This document shows, one piece after another, positions 1 to 10,482 of a stretch of 64,000 bases of DNA (its first letter is position 1; each line of letters starts with the position of its first letter). The translations under genes and the position numbers were made by a program. The notes below the pieces were generated by a model. The model saw only the letters and a list, made by a program, of their open reading frames with translations, did not search any database and was not told the origin of the DNA. Source of the stretch: Uloborus plumipes (Eukaryota > Arthropoda > Arachnida > Araneae > Uloboridae); contig JAXGGA010002879.1 in assembly GCA_038373865.1 (NCBI GenBank), positions 1 through 64,000 of the forward strand. Direction: 5' to 3'.

Positions 1-169
1 TGAACAACACTATACACTGGTGCTTTATGTGGCTGCAATCTGTTAATAACGAATTGAAAAAGTACCAAGGTACTAATTGAACACTATTATTTGGTTGAAA
101 TGTTCATTTTGGGGAAATTCAGACCCTTTTTTGGACCGTCCCTAAAAAGGGACGCTACGCATTAATGGG
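1..169 (+). mobile_element. piggyBac-like MITE, copy 1 (left end cut by window edge)
   Basis: The segment matches the copies at 31,188-31,413 (opposite strand) and 60,853-62,753. It ends in GCATTAATGGG followed by TTAA at 170-173, the target site expected of piggyBac-type elements. Just inside the end lies a short hairpin, GTCCCTAAAAAGGGAC. There is no coding capacity. The superfamily call rests on the TTAA target and the GGG/CCC terminus only. Confidence 0.7.
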
Positions 170-173
170 TTAA

Positions 174-1197
174 TACTTAGAGATCAAAATAAGCAATAAT
201 TATTCCAATTTATAAATTCAGTTCCAATATCAATTTAAAATATAATATCAATATCAAAATTCAATATTACAATGCTGTTTCCAAATTTGCGGAATAAGAA
301 TCTTTTTAGGAGGTCACAGTGGCCTCTTTTCAGGACTCTCCTGTTTCTACGAAAAGTAAAAATAAAAATAGGTGCATAATGTTTGAATAGAGAATGATAC
401 CAAATTAATCTTTGAATTTAAGTACTGAAACTAAAATTTCTGCGAAAAAGAGAAGCAAGTCTTCTAGCCAAATTACATCAACATATTATACAACTTTCTA
501 CCTCGTCGGACATAAACCACAACATATTTAATCATGCTCCTTCCGACAATGAAAGCGTTTTGAGAATAATAGCCGAAATTCTTAAGTTTTTTAATCACGA
601 ACACGGGGATAATTATGATGCGAGATAAGTTATGACAGTGTGCTTAAATTAATGAAGGCCCTTCAGAAAGGGTAAACTCACGTGTGCGAGAGATTTGTGG
701 CATCTAATGAAAGTAAATATAATTGCTGTAAGTAAATTATGAACAATAGACCTGGACAGCCATTTTTAATTTCTTAAAAGAATGTCCTTATTGTACGTTA
801 ATGATTCTGAGCATATTTTGTACTGATATAACAATGCAAAGATGAACACAGTAAATTAAGTTAAAATTTAAAAGCGTTATTAGGGAAATGATGTAAAAAA
901 TATACTAACTTTTAAGCCCTGATGTAACTAGTTGAAGTTTAGAATTAATCATTACCGTAGCCCGAATTTATCTTCTGGAAAGGGAGACATTTATGTAGGG
1001 GGTTGGTCAAACATTTAAGTAAACAGCAGTACTTAGTACTGCTAATATTTCTAAAAACTAGAGAATTAGGGGGGGGAGGGACCTGCGACACTGTCATTAA
1101 TGAATTTTGGCCCATTAATTATAACTGCAATATTTTGAATTTTTCCATTGATATTAATGTTGTTACTCTGCGTCATTTTTAGGAAGGACTGAGCATT
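174..1197. other. AT-rich non-coding stretch
   Basis: No gene or transposon end was recognised. There is a perfect short palindrome at 1025-1043 (AGCAGTAC, TTA, GTACTGCT) and a G-run near 1070. Around 310-340 the sequence GAGGTCACAGTGGCCTC resembles motifs inside the element at 42,733-43,465. Confidence 0.5.
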
Positions 1198-1331
1198 CCT
1201 GGCTCCACATCAGCAGAAAACCGACCGAAACCGAAGGCAGAAACCGAAAATCCGGGTACTTCCCCGGTGTCGTTTACCGTAAGTACCCGGATTTTCGGCT
1301 CCCGTCAGTTTTCTGCTAATGTGGAGCCAGG
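1198..1331. mobile_element. Foldback MITE, copy 1
   Basis: The 134-bp segment is an imperfect palindrome bounded by CCTGGCTCCACAT and ATGTGGAGCCAGG. Both arms carry the block AGTACCCGGATTTTCGG or its complement. The same block and the TCCACAT/ATGTGGA ends recur at 57,641-57,786, so this is a dispersed family, not a chance hairpin. It is non-coding. The target duplication is unclear for this copy. Confidence 0.8.
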
Positions 1332-2449
1332 CTCTTACTTAATACGTAAGAGCCTCCCGTAATACGCTGATGTTACGTAATATCCCATGACACGCGAATA
1401 TAAATGTCAACAAAATAATTGTGGCTCATAAAACGTGCTTTGCTGGTCGAATGTATCCTGTTGATAAATTGAACCGACGAATAAAAATGCCTATCTGTCG
1501 CATCAGTAATTTGTCCACTGAACGTATTTGTTCTATAAAATTTTCGGTAAATTGAACGAAACGTTCGATGAAGCGATCTGTCAAAAAAACATACACACTG
1601 GGTAAAAATTGATTGACAACCGCAGTTGAATCAATCGAACAATAAAAAAAGGCTCATCTAAAAGTTACAGTGCCTTTTTTTTTTTTTTTTTTTTGCTATG
1701 ACGTCTCTGCCCCCACTCAGAATTAGAATTTTTTCCTGCAGTCTGCAAAGCATAATCTAAGCGTAAACAAATAGTGTACAAGTTAACAGATGTTAGGTAA
1801 CTGAAAACCTAAAAATCACCGTGAAATACTTAAAAACAAGCTGATAAAGAAAGTGTATGCTGGTTATGTATTACATCTCAGAAAATACGATACAAATATT
1901 CATTGGCTGAATTTAGAGATTATTTTCCTTTAAAAGTTTTACGGTTTTTCCCCCTCCTCCAACTAAGAAAAAGTGTATGCTTTCTCGGGAAAAAAAAAAT
2001 CTACGACGCAGTTTCTGCTAGCGGGAGTACCGAGCTCTGCCCTCAGAGAAAATTCTAACTTCTTTTTTAAAAACAGCAGTGTTTTAATATTTGGCGAAAA
2101 ATAAAGATAGAAAAACGGTCGTATTAAAAAAAATCACGGACCAATATTTTCACTTTGGAATTGAGAATCTAGAAAATAATACTCAGACAAAAACAAATAT
2201 TTTAAGAAAACCTGAGCAAACTACTTCTGGATTATTCATCGAAGACATGTATCTTATTTTTCAATTTAACCCTTTGAGACACAGAGCATTAAAATACTGA
2301 AGAGCAGATGGATTCTGTTAAAGTCACTCGGTAAATTGGCTGAAAAATAATAATAATAATAAAAAAAAAAAAAAAAAAACCAGGGAAAAATCGAAGTGAA
2401 ATCAAATGGAGTCACTATGCCTCAAAGGGTTAAGGGTTGTTATGGGATA
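1332..2449. other. AT-rich non-coding stretch
   Basis: Contains a long poly-T tract near 1675-1694 and an A-rich tract near 2361-2380. A 69-codon open frame at 2091-2300 has no recognisable domain and is most likely chance. Nothing else is supported. Confidence 0.5.
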
Positions 2450-2940
2450 CAGTAACCTCTTGTTATATCGCGCCTCGTTATATCGCTCATTCGGATGTAT
2501 CGCGCTTTCCCTTTGGCTAATGAAAAATTATTCATTAAAAAAATCCTTTGACAAAACAAAGAGAAAAAAAGATACATTTCTCAGAAAAAGTATTTCCTTC
2601 TTTTTCAAATCAAAGAAAAACAACTGGCTTATTTTCCACACACTTAATTCGTTGCAAGTTGGGCCTTCCGACTCGTATTGCACCAAAAGAAAATATTTTT
2701 TCCACTAATTCTAAAATAAAAAATTGGTAGAATAATTTTCCTTCGTTTTTTTTTAAAAAAATTGCCCAAAACATGATAAGCTAATCTTTTTGTAGGTACA
2801 AATCTCTTTAATTTATCCGTTAATTAATTCGTCAATTTTTAATACCTCGGTTATATCGTGTTTACGGATGTATGGATTTGGGACTTTTTTTTTTTTTTTT
2901 TTTTGTCGCCCGAAAAGCGCATTATAACGGGGGGTTACTG
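2450..2940. mobile_element. pogo/Tigger-like non-autonomous element
   Basis: The left end is CAGTAACCTCTTGTTATA and the right end is the complement of CAGTAACCCCCCGTTATA, with TA at 2448-2449 and 2941-2942. Internal GTTATATCG motifs occur in both halves. The CAGTA start, the TA target and the cgttata-type ends fit pogo/Tigger-like elements. At 491 bp, with no transposase frame, it is non-autonomous. A fragment of the same family lies at 15,730. Confidence 0.75.
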
Positions 2941-4320
2941 TATTAAAGCTGAAAAACACAACTCTGACCTACATGAACATGTTCTATGATGGTTTGTTTT
3001 TATTGATAAAGACTGATTTTTATTGTAAAAATTATTCACACATGTTATCACACTAGAAAACATTGCTTTCAGTCGTTATTTTTACCGGTTATACCACTTC
3101 CAAAACTAAATAATTCTGATAGACATATCTGTTGAAGATTCTTATACCCGTTCGAAACATTAATAGCATCCCAATTAATTAGCTTGAAGGAGCAAAAATC
3201 TTTTTACTACTGTTTTAGGACTGATAATAAATAACACCGAGTACGTGCAATACTTTCACATTTCTACAAACGAGATGTAAATGACAAGACTATTTCTCTT
3301 TCTAGAAAAGTAAAAAGAGAGCGCAGGAGGATTAAAATCACATCTAACATTTTGGAACATTCTGGGCGAACGCACAGCAAAGATTTTGAAGATATTTAAT
3401 GAAATGGATAAGCTTGAAAAGAAATCCTTCGCTCGTTAAAATAATCCGACAACTTTTTAAAAAATTCAAAACAATCAAATAAAAGTTGAACAGTGCTTGG
3501 AGCAGTGAATAAAAGTACCTTTCAACCATGTTCGTGCAGGGTTGAATTTCCTGGCTGAAAAATAATTCACAAGCACGGTATTAATATTTCACTCATAATT
3601 CCTCTTTTTAAATTCTTTTTCAAGTCGGTAATGAGAGGGCCCACGAAACAGTTATTAATAATCATATAATATTAAAATAAAAGAAGCAAACTGAAGCCGA
3701 CGAGTTTACGACAATCTAATGGCGCTATTAAGCACACTACGTTTGGCAACACGGAAACTAAGTAATAGCCTGCTTCTTTACTGTAGGGAGAAAATGAACG
3801 GTCTTGATTATTAAGCAGAAAGAAAATGGCGAAGTTCGAAGCAGCTATAAAATGTGGATTAATACTCAGAGCTTTTAAAAAGCAATATTCATGCTAAACA
3901 GCTAGAAAACTTATTTCAGTTTTGTTGCTTGTTTTATACAAGTTGTAAAACTGATTCTAAACTTATTTGAAAACTCAACATAACGCAGGAGGTGATGTGG
4001 AAGAACTTTTAAATTCGAGGTAAGCAATAAAAAAAAGAGACCATTTCAAAGTTTTTAGACGAAATCTTCATACCGAAAAATGTACTCACTTATAAAGTTT
4101 ATCTGAGCATATTCACTTGGCATTAGGTCGAAAGTAATAGTTTGCTTTATTACCTAGTATATAATAAAATTTTGCAGATAATTGATTAAAGAGTGTAAAA
4201 CAGAAAGCCTCCTCAGATTTTAATGTTTCTGTAGTTTTCCTATGAGTTAAAATAATAATAACACTAGTTTCTGCTTCACAAGTGACTTTAAAAAGAGAAA
4301 GAAAGGATAGTTCTTTTGTA
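2941..4320. other. AT-rich non-coding stretch
   Basis: I see no gene, RNA or element ends here. The short open frames have low-complexity composition and no recognisable domain. Confidence 0.5.
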
Positions 4321-4491
4321 CAGTAAACTCTCAACAACGCTAAAAGATAAGGGACCGGCTGAAACATTCGAGTTATTGGTTTTGAGTTACTGAAATGTTC
4401 CCAGAACATTCTCAAGAATTTGACACCGAAATTTCGAGATAAATGAATATTCGAGTAATAGGGCTTCAAGTTATCGAGAATTGACTTTCTG
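4321..4491. mobile_element. pogo-like MITE, degraded
   Basis: Starts CAGTAAACTCTCAACAACG after TA (4319-4320) and contains several copies of the motif TTCGAGT/TTATCGAG. The far end reads ...TTATCGAGAATTGACTTTCTG, which is roughly an inverted copy of the start, but no TA follows it. The family matches the CAGTAAACTCCCGATAA element at 59,294. The right boundary is uncertain. Confidence 0.45.
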
Positions 4492-5183
4492 AGAAGAATT
4501 TAGTAATGAAAATTAAAATGTGTATGCATTATTTGGATCATTTGTAGCTCATCTCTTCAAAGGCAACCAAAAATGTTCTTTTATAGAAAAATAAACTGGA
4601 AATGATAAGAAGTCTTTCTTTATTGTATTCTCAGTAGTACTTCTTAGTTCGTTGTAAACGAACCCTTGACTTTAGAAATAGGACCCCAATGTACGCGAGT
4701 CAAATTTGGCAGAATGGAAAGGTTTCCCATAATATTCTACGATAACTCGTCTTCTATCAAGTGACCATTTTCATTCGGTCAAGAACTGCACTTTCTTCCG
4801 GCAATACTTCACCTCTTTCGGTTGCCATTGTAACTTTCAATTTTAAATGGTAATAAAGGCTGCACTTGTATCTGGCTTGATACTAGTCAATACATTTGTT
4901 CATTAAATAAATAGCAATGTCTTATGGTCAATCTTACTTTTTTTGCTTAACGCAATCTGCAGAGCTGTGATCAGCAATAAGCAAAACAACATATATTGCC
5001 TTACTCCCAGCCAATTTGAGCTTCCCAAAAAGCAGCTAGTTCTAAAACGTAATCAATAAGAACTGAGAAATATTTTGAAAACAATTTATTTTTAAACTAT
5101 ACTCAAAGCGACAAAGTTGGCAATCGATGCTTCCAAAATGCATCAATCAATTGTGGGTGGCCGTTCCCGAAAGTTTCAAGACA
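4492..5183. other. AT-rich non-coding stretch
   Basis: Nothing recognisable on either strand. Confidence 0.5.
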
Positions 5184-5337
5184 TAAATTCTGTACCTCAG
5201 AACCAGACTAACGTAAGTCCACTTTCGTCATTTTTCAGTAGAGGGGAATAACGATGTATTCGACAATCGTTTTTCCCCTCTACCGAAAAATGACGAAAAT
5301 GGACTTACGTTAGTCTGGTTCTGAGGTACAGAATTTA
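5184..5337. mobile_element. Near-perfect 72-bp-arm foldback (hairpin MITE)
   Basis: The left arm 5184-5255 and right arm 5266-5337 are reverse complements with only three mismatches in 72, separated by a 10-nt loop. The ends read TAAATTCTGTACC and GGTACAGAATTTA. The structure is typical of a foldback MITE. Arm identity of about 96% suggests a young insertion or ongoing arm homogenisation. No second copy was found here, so a structured-RNA source cannot be excluded. Confidence 0.8.
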
Positions 5338-7148
5338 CTGTAAAATAAGATATCCGAGTGACGAAGGTTTGACAGCTGATGTCAAATGGACTCAGTTGTG
5401 TCTTACGTTACGTCCTATTTGATAATAAAGTGTTATTCACACGAAACAGAGTCACAAACTTCTTCGACCAACATTTTTCGCGCGTGACTTGACTTTTACC
5501 GCTCATTTGGAGTCACGCAAGACATAGCTTCCCCGTCCACGGTGCGCGCAATTGCCCCTGGAACTACTTTGCCGATCACGTGACACAAATGGGAAATTCT
5601 GGCGTTCCAGGAGAAATTATAATGTATCAAGTGATATTGCAGGAATACGGAATTTTGAATTTTTGCAAGCACTCGATCTGTTTATTTTTTTAATCAAAAG
5701 AATAAGAATGCAGCTGAAGTCCAATTTTCCGAACTCTTACTATCTAAAGAATCACTGATTACCCGAATCTCTTTGCGAATTCCATAAAAACCTACAATCG
5801 TACTGTGATTCGCAAAATAATGATTCTGTCTGTTCGCTATTAACTCCAACCAGTATACTTTGACCGAGATATTCTCAGCAGGCTACACCATCATTTAAAG
5901 TAAGGTACGCATGTAGTGTACTAATGTACAGCACTTGTAGGTACGCCTGACAAGTTTCATTTGGTTAATAGTTCTTTTTCTTGGAAAATAATTTTTCTTC
6001 TAATTTAAACATAAATACAGTAACGTAATTAACTGAACAAAACCTTTCTTTTTTTTCGGAAAAAATCAATTTTTCGCCAAATATTTGATTTACCGAATGG
6101 GATCGGTTTCAACTGATTAAAATAATTAAAATTCCACTGTGTGTGCATCACTGGGGAGAAAAACACACAATATCATCATAGCACTACAGAAACAAGTGAA
6201 GTATCAATCAACATTTTTTAAAATCTTCTTGTAAACTATTGTAAAAAAAAAAGTTAACAGATTACAAATTTGTCATAAAAAAGGAGAAGGGTAGGGGGTA
6301 GGAGATAAATAACAATAAGGATTGAATTTTGATATTTTAAAGTTAATGTGCTGATTTTAATATGAAAACTAACAAAATGTTATAGTTGACATTTTACCTT
6401 GTACATTACCACTGATAAATTTCAGTGATAAATCTATATATTTCATGCGTTTCTACCGCAAATGGCACGTAAATAAAAAAGGAGTAATGTTTCGCTTCTC
6501 TTCTAGTAGTGCACCTGATTACGCTATAAGAAATACATTTCACTTCAAAGAACTTTTAAAAAGCTAAGTCCAAATTCCATAACAGAATAACAATAATAAT
6601 AACCATAGTAAATAAATATTTTGAATGATATTTAGACCAATGTACATGTAAACAAAAAACCAAAACATGAAAAATATGTAGCCCAACAACGACAAGAACT
6701 GGCAACATTGCAAACAAAACTTATATTGAGACTTTTAAGCAAATTGATTTCTCGAAAAATATTTGATTCAACGGATAAGAATTGTTTCGAGTTGAAAAAG
6801 AAATTTTGAAACGATAGTACATTAATAAGGAAATTTTAAATTTAGAAAATATAAATACAATAACTGCACTATACAAAGTAAGATTTAAAAGATGCTGTAG
6901 AGCTTAAGTTCAGGGCATACATTCACTCTCCCAGATCGCTTATTTTCTTCATTTTGAAAATATTATGAATTTATTGTTCAAACTTTCTCCAAATTCTTTC
7001 GATTTGACACAAAAATCTCTTCAACAGGGACTTTTTTCACTTCTTACAAGCGTTATGGAGATTTATGCTGGAACAGATAGTTCAAGAGAAGCATTGAAAT
7101 TCATCCGAAATAGTCTATAGAGTTGGCAGCTATGAAATATGCAAGATA
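5338..7148. other. Non-coding stretch with a GC-richer patch
   Basis: The patch at about 5450-5600 is GC-richer and holds GATCACGTGAC (5574-5584), an extended CACGTG E-box. The rest is AT-rich with no recognisable element. Confidence 0.45.
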
Positions 7149-7404
7149 CAACTGAAGGGCCAAGGGAAAAAAAGATGAAAGTGACCAAAAAGCGATTTCG
7201 AGAAAAACTAAGAACAAAGTTTGATTTCTCGTAGCTCCTTTTGTAGTTTTTCGAGTTTTCATGCACATTTCGGTCGATTCTCATCTGTTTTCCCTCTTGT
7301 TGTTCTACCAGATGGTACTACTCCTTTATAGCCCCTAGATAGTGCTAATATCTCAAAATTGACAAAAAAGTGACTTTCATCTTTTTTTCCCCTGGCCCTT
7401 CAAC
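7149..7404. mobile_element. TA-target MITE, ~255-bp family, copy A
   Basis: Terminal inverted repeats run from TGAAGGGCCAAGGGAAAAA, with GATGAAAGT just inside, to the complementary ACTTTCATC...CCCCTGGCCCTTCAAC. TA follows at 7405-7406. The ends and the length (256 bp) match the copies at 19,488 and 58,943, although the sequence is clearly diverged. It is non-coding and probably mobilised by a Tc1/mariner-type transposase, inferred from the TA target. Confidence 0.7.
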
Positions 7405-8224
7405 TATTTTAAAATAAGGTCTTACAATTGAGATTTGAAAAGCACCATCAATATGGTATTTCGAAATTCAACCAGTATATGGAAAAAGCCAAGCCGAAAA
7501 AGAACGTTGACAAACTAACATATCCAAGGAAATACGTTTTTAAACGAAGCTATTGCCGCCTGACAGCGCACCGCCGCTAAAAAGTAAAAAGCTTCTTCGT
7601 CCAACTTGCGGCATAGATATCTCTTGAAAGAGCAAATTGCTCTTCTCCAACCTCTCCTCTTATAAGTCTAGACAAACGCTAATAAAACGGGTAACAAAAA
7701 AGGGAGGGGGGGGGGCGGCTTGCGAATATCCCAAAGATGAGGGGGAATTTTCATAAATGCTTTTCAAAAAATGCCAACCTAAAACATTCATTACTCTCCA
7801 AAACAAATTTCACTGCTAAACGAACTATTTTTACTTCAAAGAAGAGCAAAATATAACACAAGAAAGGCTTATTTCTCTATTTCCCACGAAAAGGCAAACA
7901 GAAGAGGCCAATATAACTAATCCCCTGGCATAACTTATTTACGCCTCTTTGGAAGAGGAAAACAACATCCTAAACTAAAGCAAGAAAAGAACAGTAAAAC
8001 AAAAAAAAAAGTGACTTCATTTTCACAATTTATATATAATTTTATTCTCCTCAGAAAGCCACGAAGCCTCGGAAACAAATTGTGTTGGGATTCTTTATAA
8101 AGAGATTAAATCGGGAATATGTGAACAAGGCGATAAATTACTCCCAGCCACCTATAAAATAAATGCAAGAATTTTTTCACCACACGAGACCGAATGCATT
8201 ATACGAAGTGATTCGGAAGAGTAA
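7405..8224. other. AT-rich non-coding stretch
   Basis: Contains a poly-G run near 7707-7716. No gene or repeat ends were recognised. Confidence 0.5.
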
Positions 8225-8590
8225 TGGAATATGGAGGCAAGAAAAGAAAACGGTTGCGTAGGCAGGGGCCGAACAAGGCGTCGGCTTGCAGCGGGAGGTC
8301 CGAGAAGCGGTACCTTTATCCCATTTGACTTCTCGACCCCTTAAGTCCCCCCTGAGGTGTGTGCCCTTCGGATTAAGAAACGTGTGCCATTTATCTATAA
8401 ATTTACTCGTGTCACTGCGGATCTTGGATCTGCTGCAGAATGCCAATTGGGCATCGCTGCGGCAGTTCCGAAGGCCAGAGTTGTGTCCAATTGCGGATGG
8501 TGGTGCCACATACAAGGGCACCAACAGGAGTCGTAGATTGAAACACGAATTGGACAAGATGCAATTAGCATGGAATGGGAGATTACTTTT
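8225..8590. other. GC-rich island, possible conserved element or exon
   Basis: The composition is far less AT-biased than the flanks and there are no transposon termini. Both strands stay open for more than 100 codons (plus 8286-8594, minus 8177-8557), which reflects low stop density in GC-richer DNA. Neither product shows a recognisable domain. A conserved non-coding element is as likely as an exon. Confidence 0.3.
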
Positions 8591-9120
8591 CTAGGCCAAT
8601 AGATTTGAAAAAGGACTCCCCCTCCCCCCGCAAGAGACCGCGTATCTTCTATTTATTTCTTCACTACAATATGAAGCATATGGTTGCAGGAACAGGGAGG
8701 TGGTCAAAGGGTCAGCTAACACCCTGTGGTAAGAAACACATTTTATGAGCTGCACAGCCATTATCAGTCTTGATGTCGTTGAAACAAAAATTTTAACTAT
8801 ACAATATATTAGAAAAAGTTAAATTTTATTTATTTTAAGAATTTTATAATTCTAATTATTGATTACATGCAGATCACTTATAAATTGCAAATTTAAAGTT
8901 TTCCTTTCAATAAATTTTGTCCAAAATAAATAAATGGGTAATTTAACAGAATACTATAAAAATATTACTTGCTGTGAAATATTGTATGATGCTTTGAAGA
9001 TGGCTTATACGCTTCGTTTTCTTTTCCTCTTGACTGATAATGCATAACACTAGCCACTAAATCTTGACCCCAACCCCCTGACAAAAATTTCTGGACCCGG
9101 CCTCTGCTGCACGAGTAGGT
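8591..9120. other. AT-rich non-coding stretch
   Basis: No feature recognised apart from a CCCTGACAAAAA-containing fragment near 9078, which recurs loosely near 9942. Confidence 0.4.
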
Positions 9121-9128
9121 ATTTCAGG

Positions 9129-9312
9129 CAGGCCCGTCATTTAGGGGGGGCAGGGGGGGGGGTCATTTGCCCCCCCCCCCCCTGACTTTGAGAAATCAAT
9201 GTATTTGCATATAAGTAGGCGTGGTTTTTGTTGTTTTCTGGTGAAATTGTATTGCGTTTTTACCTTTTGCCCCCCCCCCCTCCCCCTAGAAAAACTTGAA
9301 ATGACGTCCCTG
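9129..9312 (+). mobile_element. hAT-type MITE (CGTCATTT family), with TSD
   Basis: A perfect 8-bp duplication, ATTTCAGG, flanks the element at 9121-9128 and 9313-9320. The ends are CAGGCCCGTCATTT and AAATGACGTCCCTG. The 8-bp TSD and CAGG start are hallmarks of the hAT superfamily. At 184 bp and without a transposase it is non-autonomous. Related copies lie at 36,044 (same orientation) and 34,133 (opposite). Poly-G/poly-C tracts sit just inside both ends. Confidence 0.9.
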
Positions 9313-9747
9313 ATTTCAGGAAAAAAAAACAGTAAAAGCAGAAAAAAATCTACATATCGAACCACCAATGAGAAGGAAATGCAACCACCCATTTTACAAG
9401 CAGTAATGGAAGCATCTATTAGTTTTTAGGGGTGCCAGCTTTTGCAGTCTCAGGCTAGTCCCTAAATTAAGCACAGTCACATCCAAATAAACAAATACGC
9501 GCATCAAATATTTACTTTTCCTCCTCATGCAGATGGAATAGCCTTAACCGGAAGTTTGCGAATTTCACAGCCGTGGGCAGACAATATCTGTAACTAGGAA
9601 AAGATATGAGTTACAATAACTTTTCCTATTTTGCTTAAAACATTTAGGGGATCGTTTTGAAACGGACTGAAGATCTCAGGTTGTTTTCGTACCCTAGTGC
9701 CTATTTTTTTTTTAAATATTATATCAGCAAAAATTGCAATGGGAATA

Positions 9748-9845
9748 CAGTAAAACCTATCCGAGCGGTCACCTCTACTAAGCAGGCACCTCGCCAAATG
9801 CGATCAAATATTAAATCTGGCAGAAACAACTCTGATTGGGTGGGC
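9748..9845 (+). mobile_element. Transposon end fragment (CAGTAAAACCT type)
   Basis: Begins CAGTAAAACCTATCCGAGCG after TA (9746-9747) and carries CACCTCTACT and CACCTCGCC motifs. It looks like the left end of a TA-target DNA transposon of pogo type. No matching right end was found. Confidence 0.35.
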
Positions 9846-10309
9846 TAAAAGTATTTGTGAATGGAAAATTCTCTAAAATTTCTACTGGGAAAAAATGTGC
9901 ATTATTATAAGGAAAATATAATTCTTTTTTTTTTAATTAATCCCTGACAAAAACTTTCAAAACTTGGCTAAGGCTTTTGATATGTTTCTAATTTACTGGC
10001 TAAAAACTTGAAACTCTTAGTGCGGGCCCGGCTTAATGCACTCTCTTTGCTGAATTTAGTGTGCACGGTTGTCAATACATGCGGGAACTACGCTATACGA
10101 GAGACAATATAAATTTAAAAGGTAGTTAAGTCCTTAAAAAGAAAAAGAAAATTTTTGATAATTTTTTTTGAGGATGCAATTAATATAACTCTTTTATATT
10201 CATAATCAACTAACATTTGAAGAATATTCAGCGAAATTTTTATGAATTTTTCTGAAGAAATGAGCCAATGCTCTGATCATGCAGTTGTTGGTGACGTGTA
10301 TATAGTTAT
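9846..10309. other. AT-rich non-coding stretch
   Basis: Nothing recognisable, apart from a GC-rich patch (CGGGCCCGGC) near 10,023. Confidence 0.4.
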
Positions 10310-10482
10310 ACACTATGGAAATAGTGTGCGCCATTGCCTCGAGAGGTTGGACTTCTTCATTTATTCACATACAAGGCAACACAAGAAAGATTTACAGTGC
10401 AACACCCAGGACACTGGTGAGAAACGAACGCACGACCTCTAGGATTTTAAGAGAAACTTCTAACTTAGAGTCACTGAGGTCT
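10310..10482 (-). repeat. tRNA-derived SINE (tRNA-Lys-like head)
   Basis: Read on the minus strand, 10,482 to 10,419 resembles a degraded tRNA: an A-box-like region (GTGACTCTAAGTTAGAAG), an anticodon-arm-like CTCTTAAAATC, and a B-box-like GCGTTCGTTTC. The CTCTTAA loop and the adjoining GGTCGTGCGTTCG recall tRNA-Lys. It is followed by an unrelated body (GTGTCCTGGGTGTTGC) and an AT-rich tail. Such heads supply the internal RNA polymerase III promoter of SINEs. The loops are too eroded for a working tRNA. The body boundary near 10,310 is approximate. Confidence 0.5.

Noticed and set aside
8177..8594. Overlapping open frames of more than 100 codons on both strands
   Set aside because: Both strands being open is the signature of locally low stop density, and neither product resembles a known family. 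Kept only as a GC-rich island.
10400..10482. Functional tRNA gene
   Set aside because: The arms do not pair as a full cloverleaf and the loops are eroded, so a SINE head is the better explanation.
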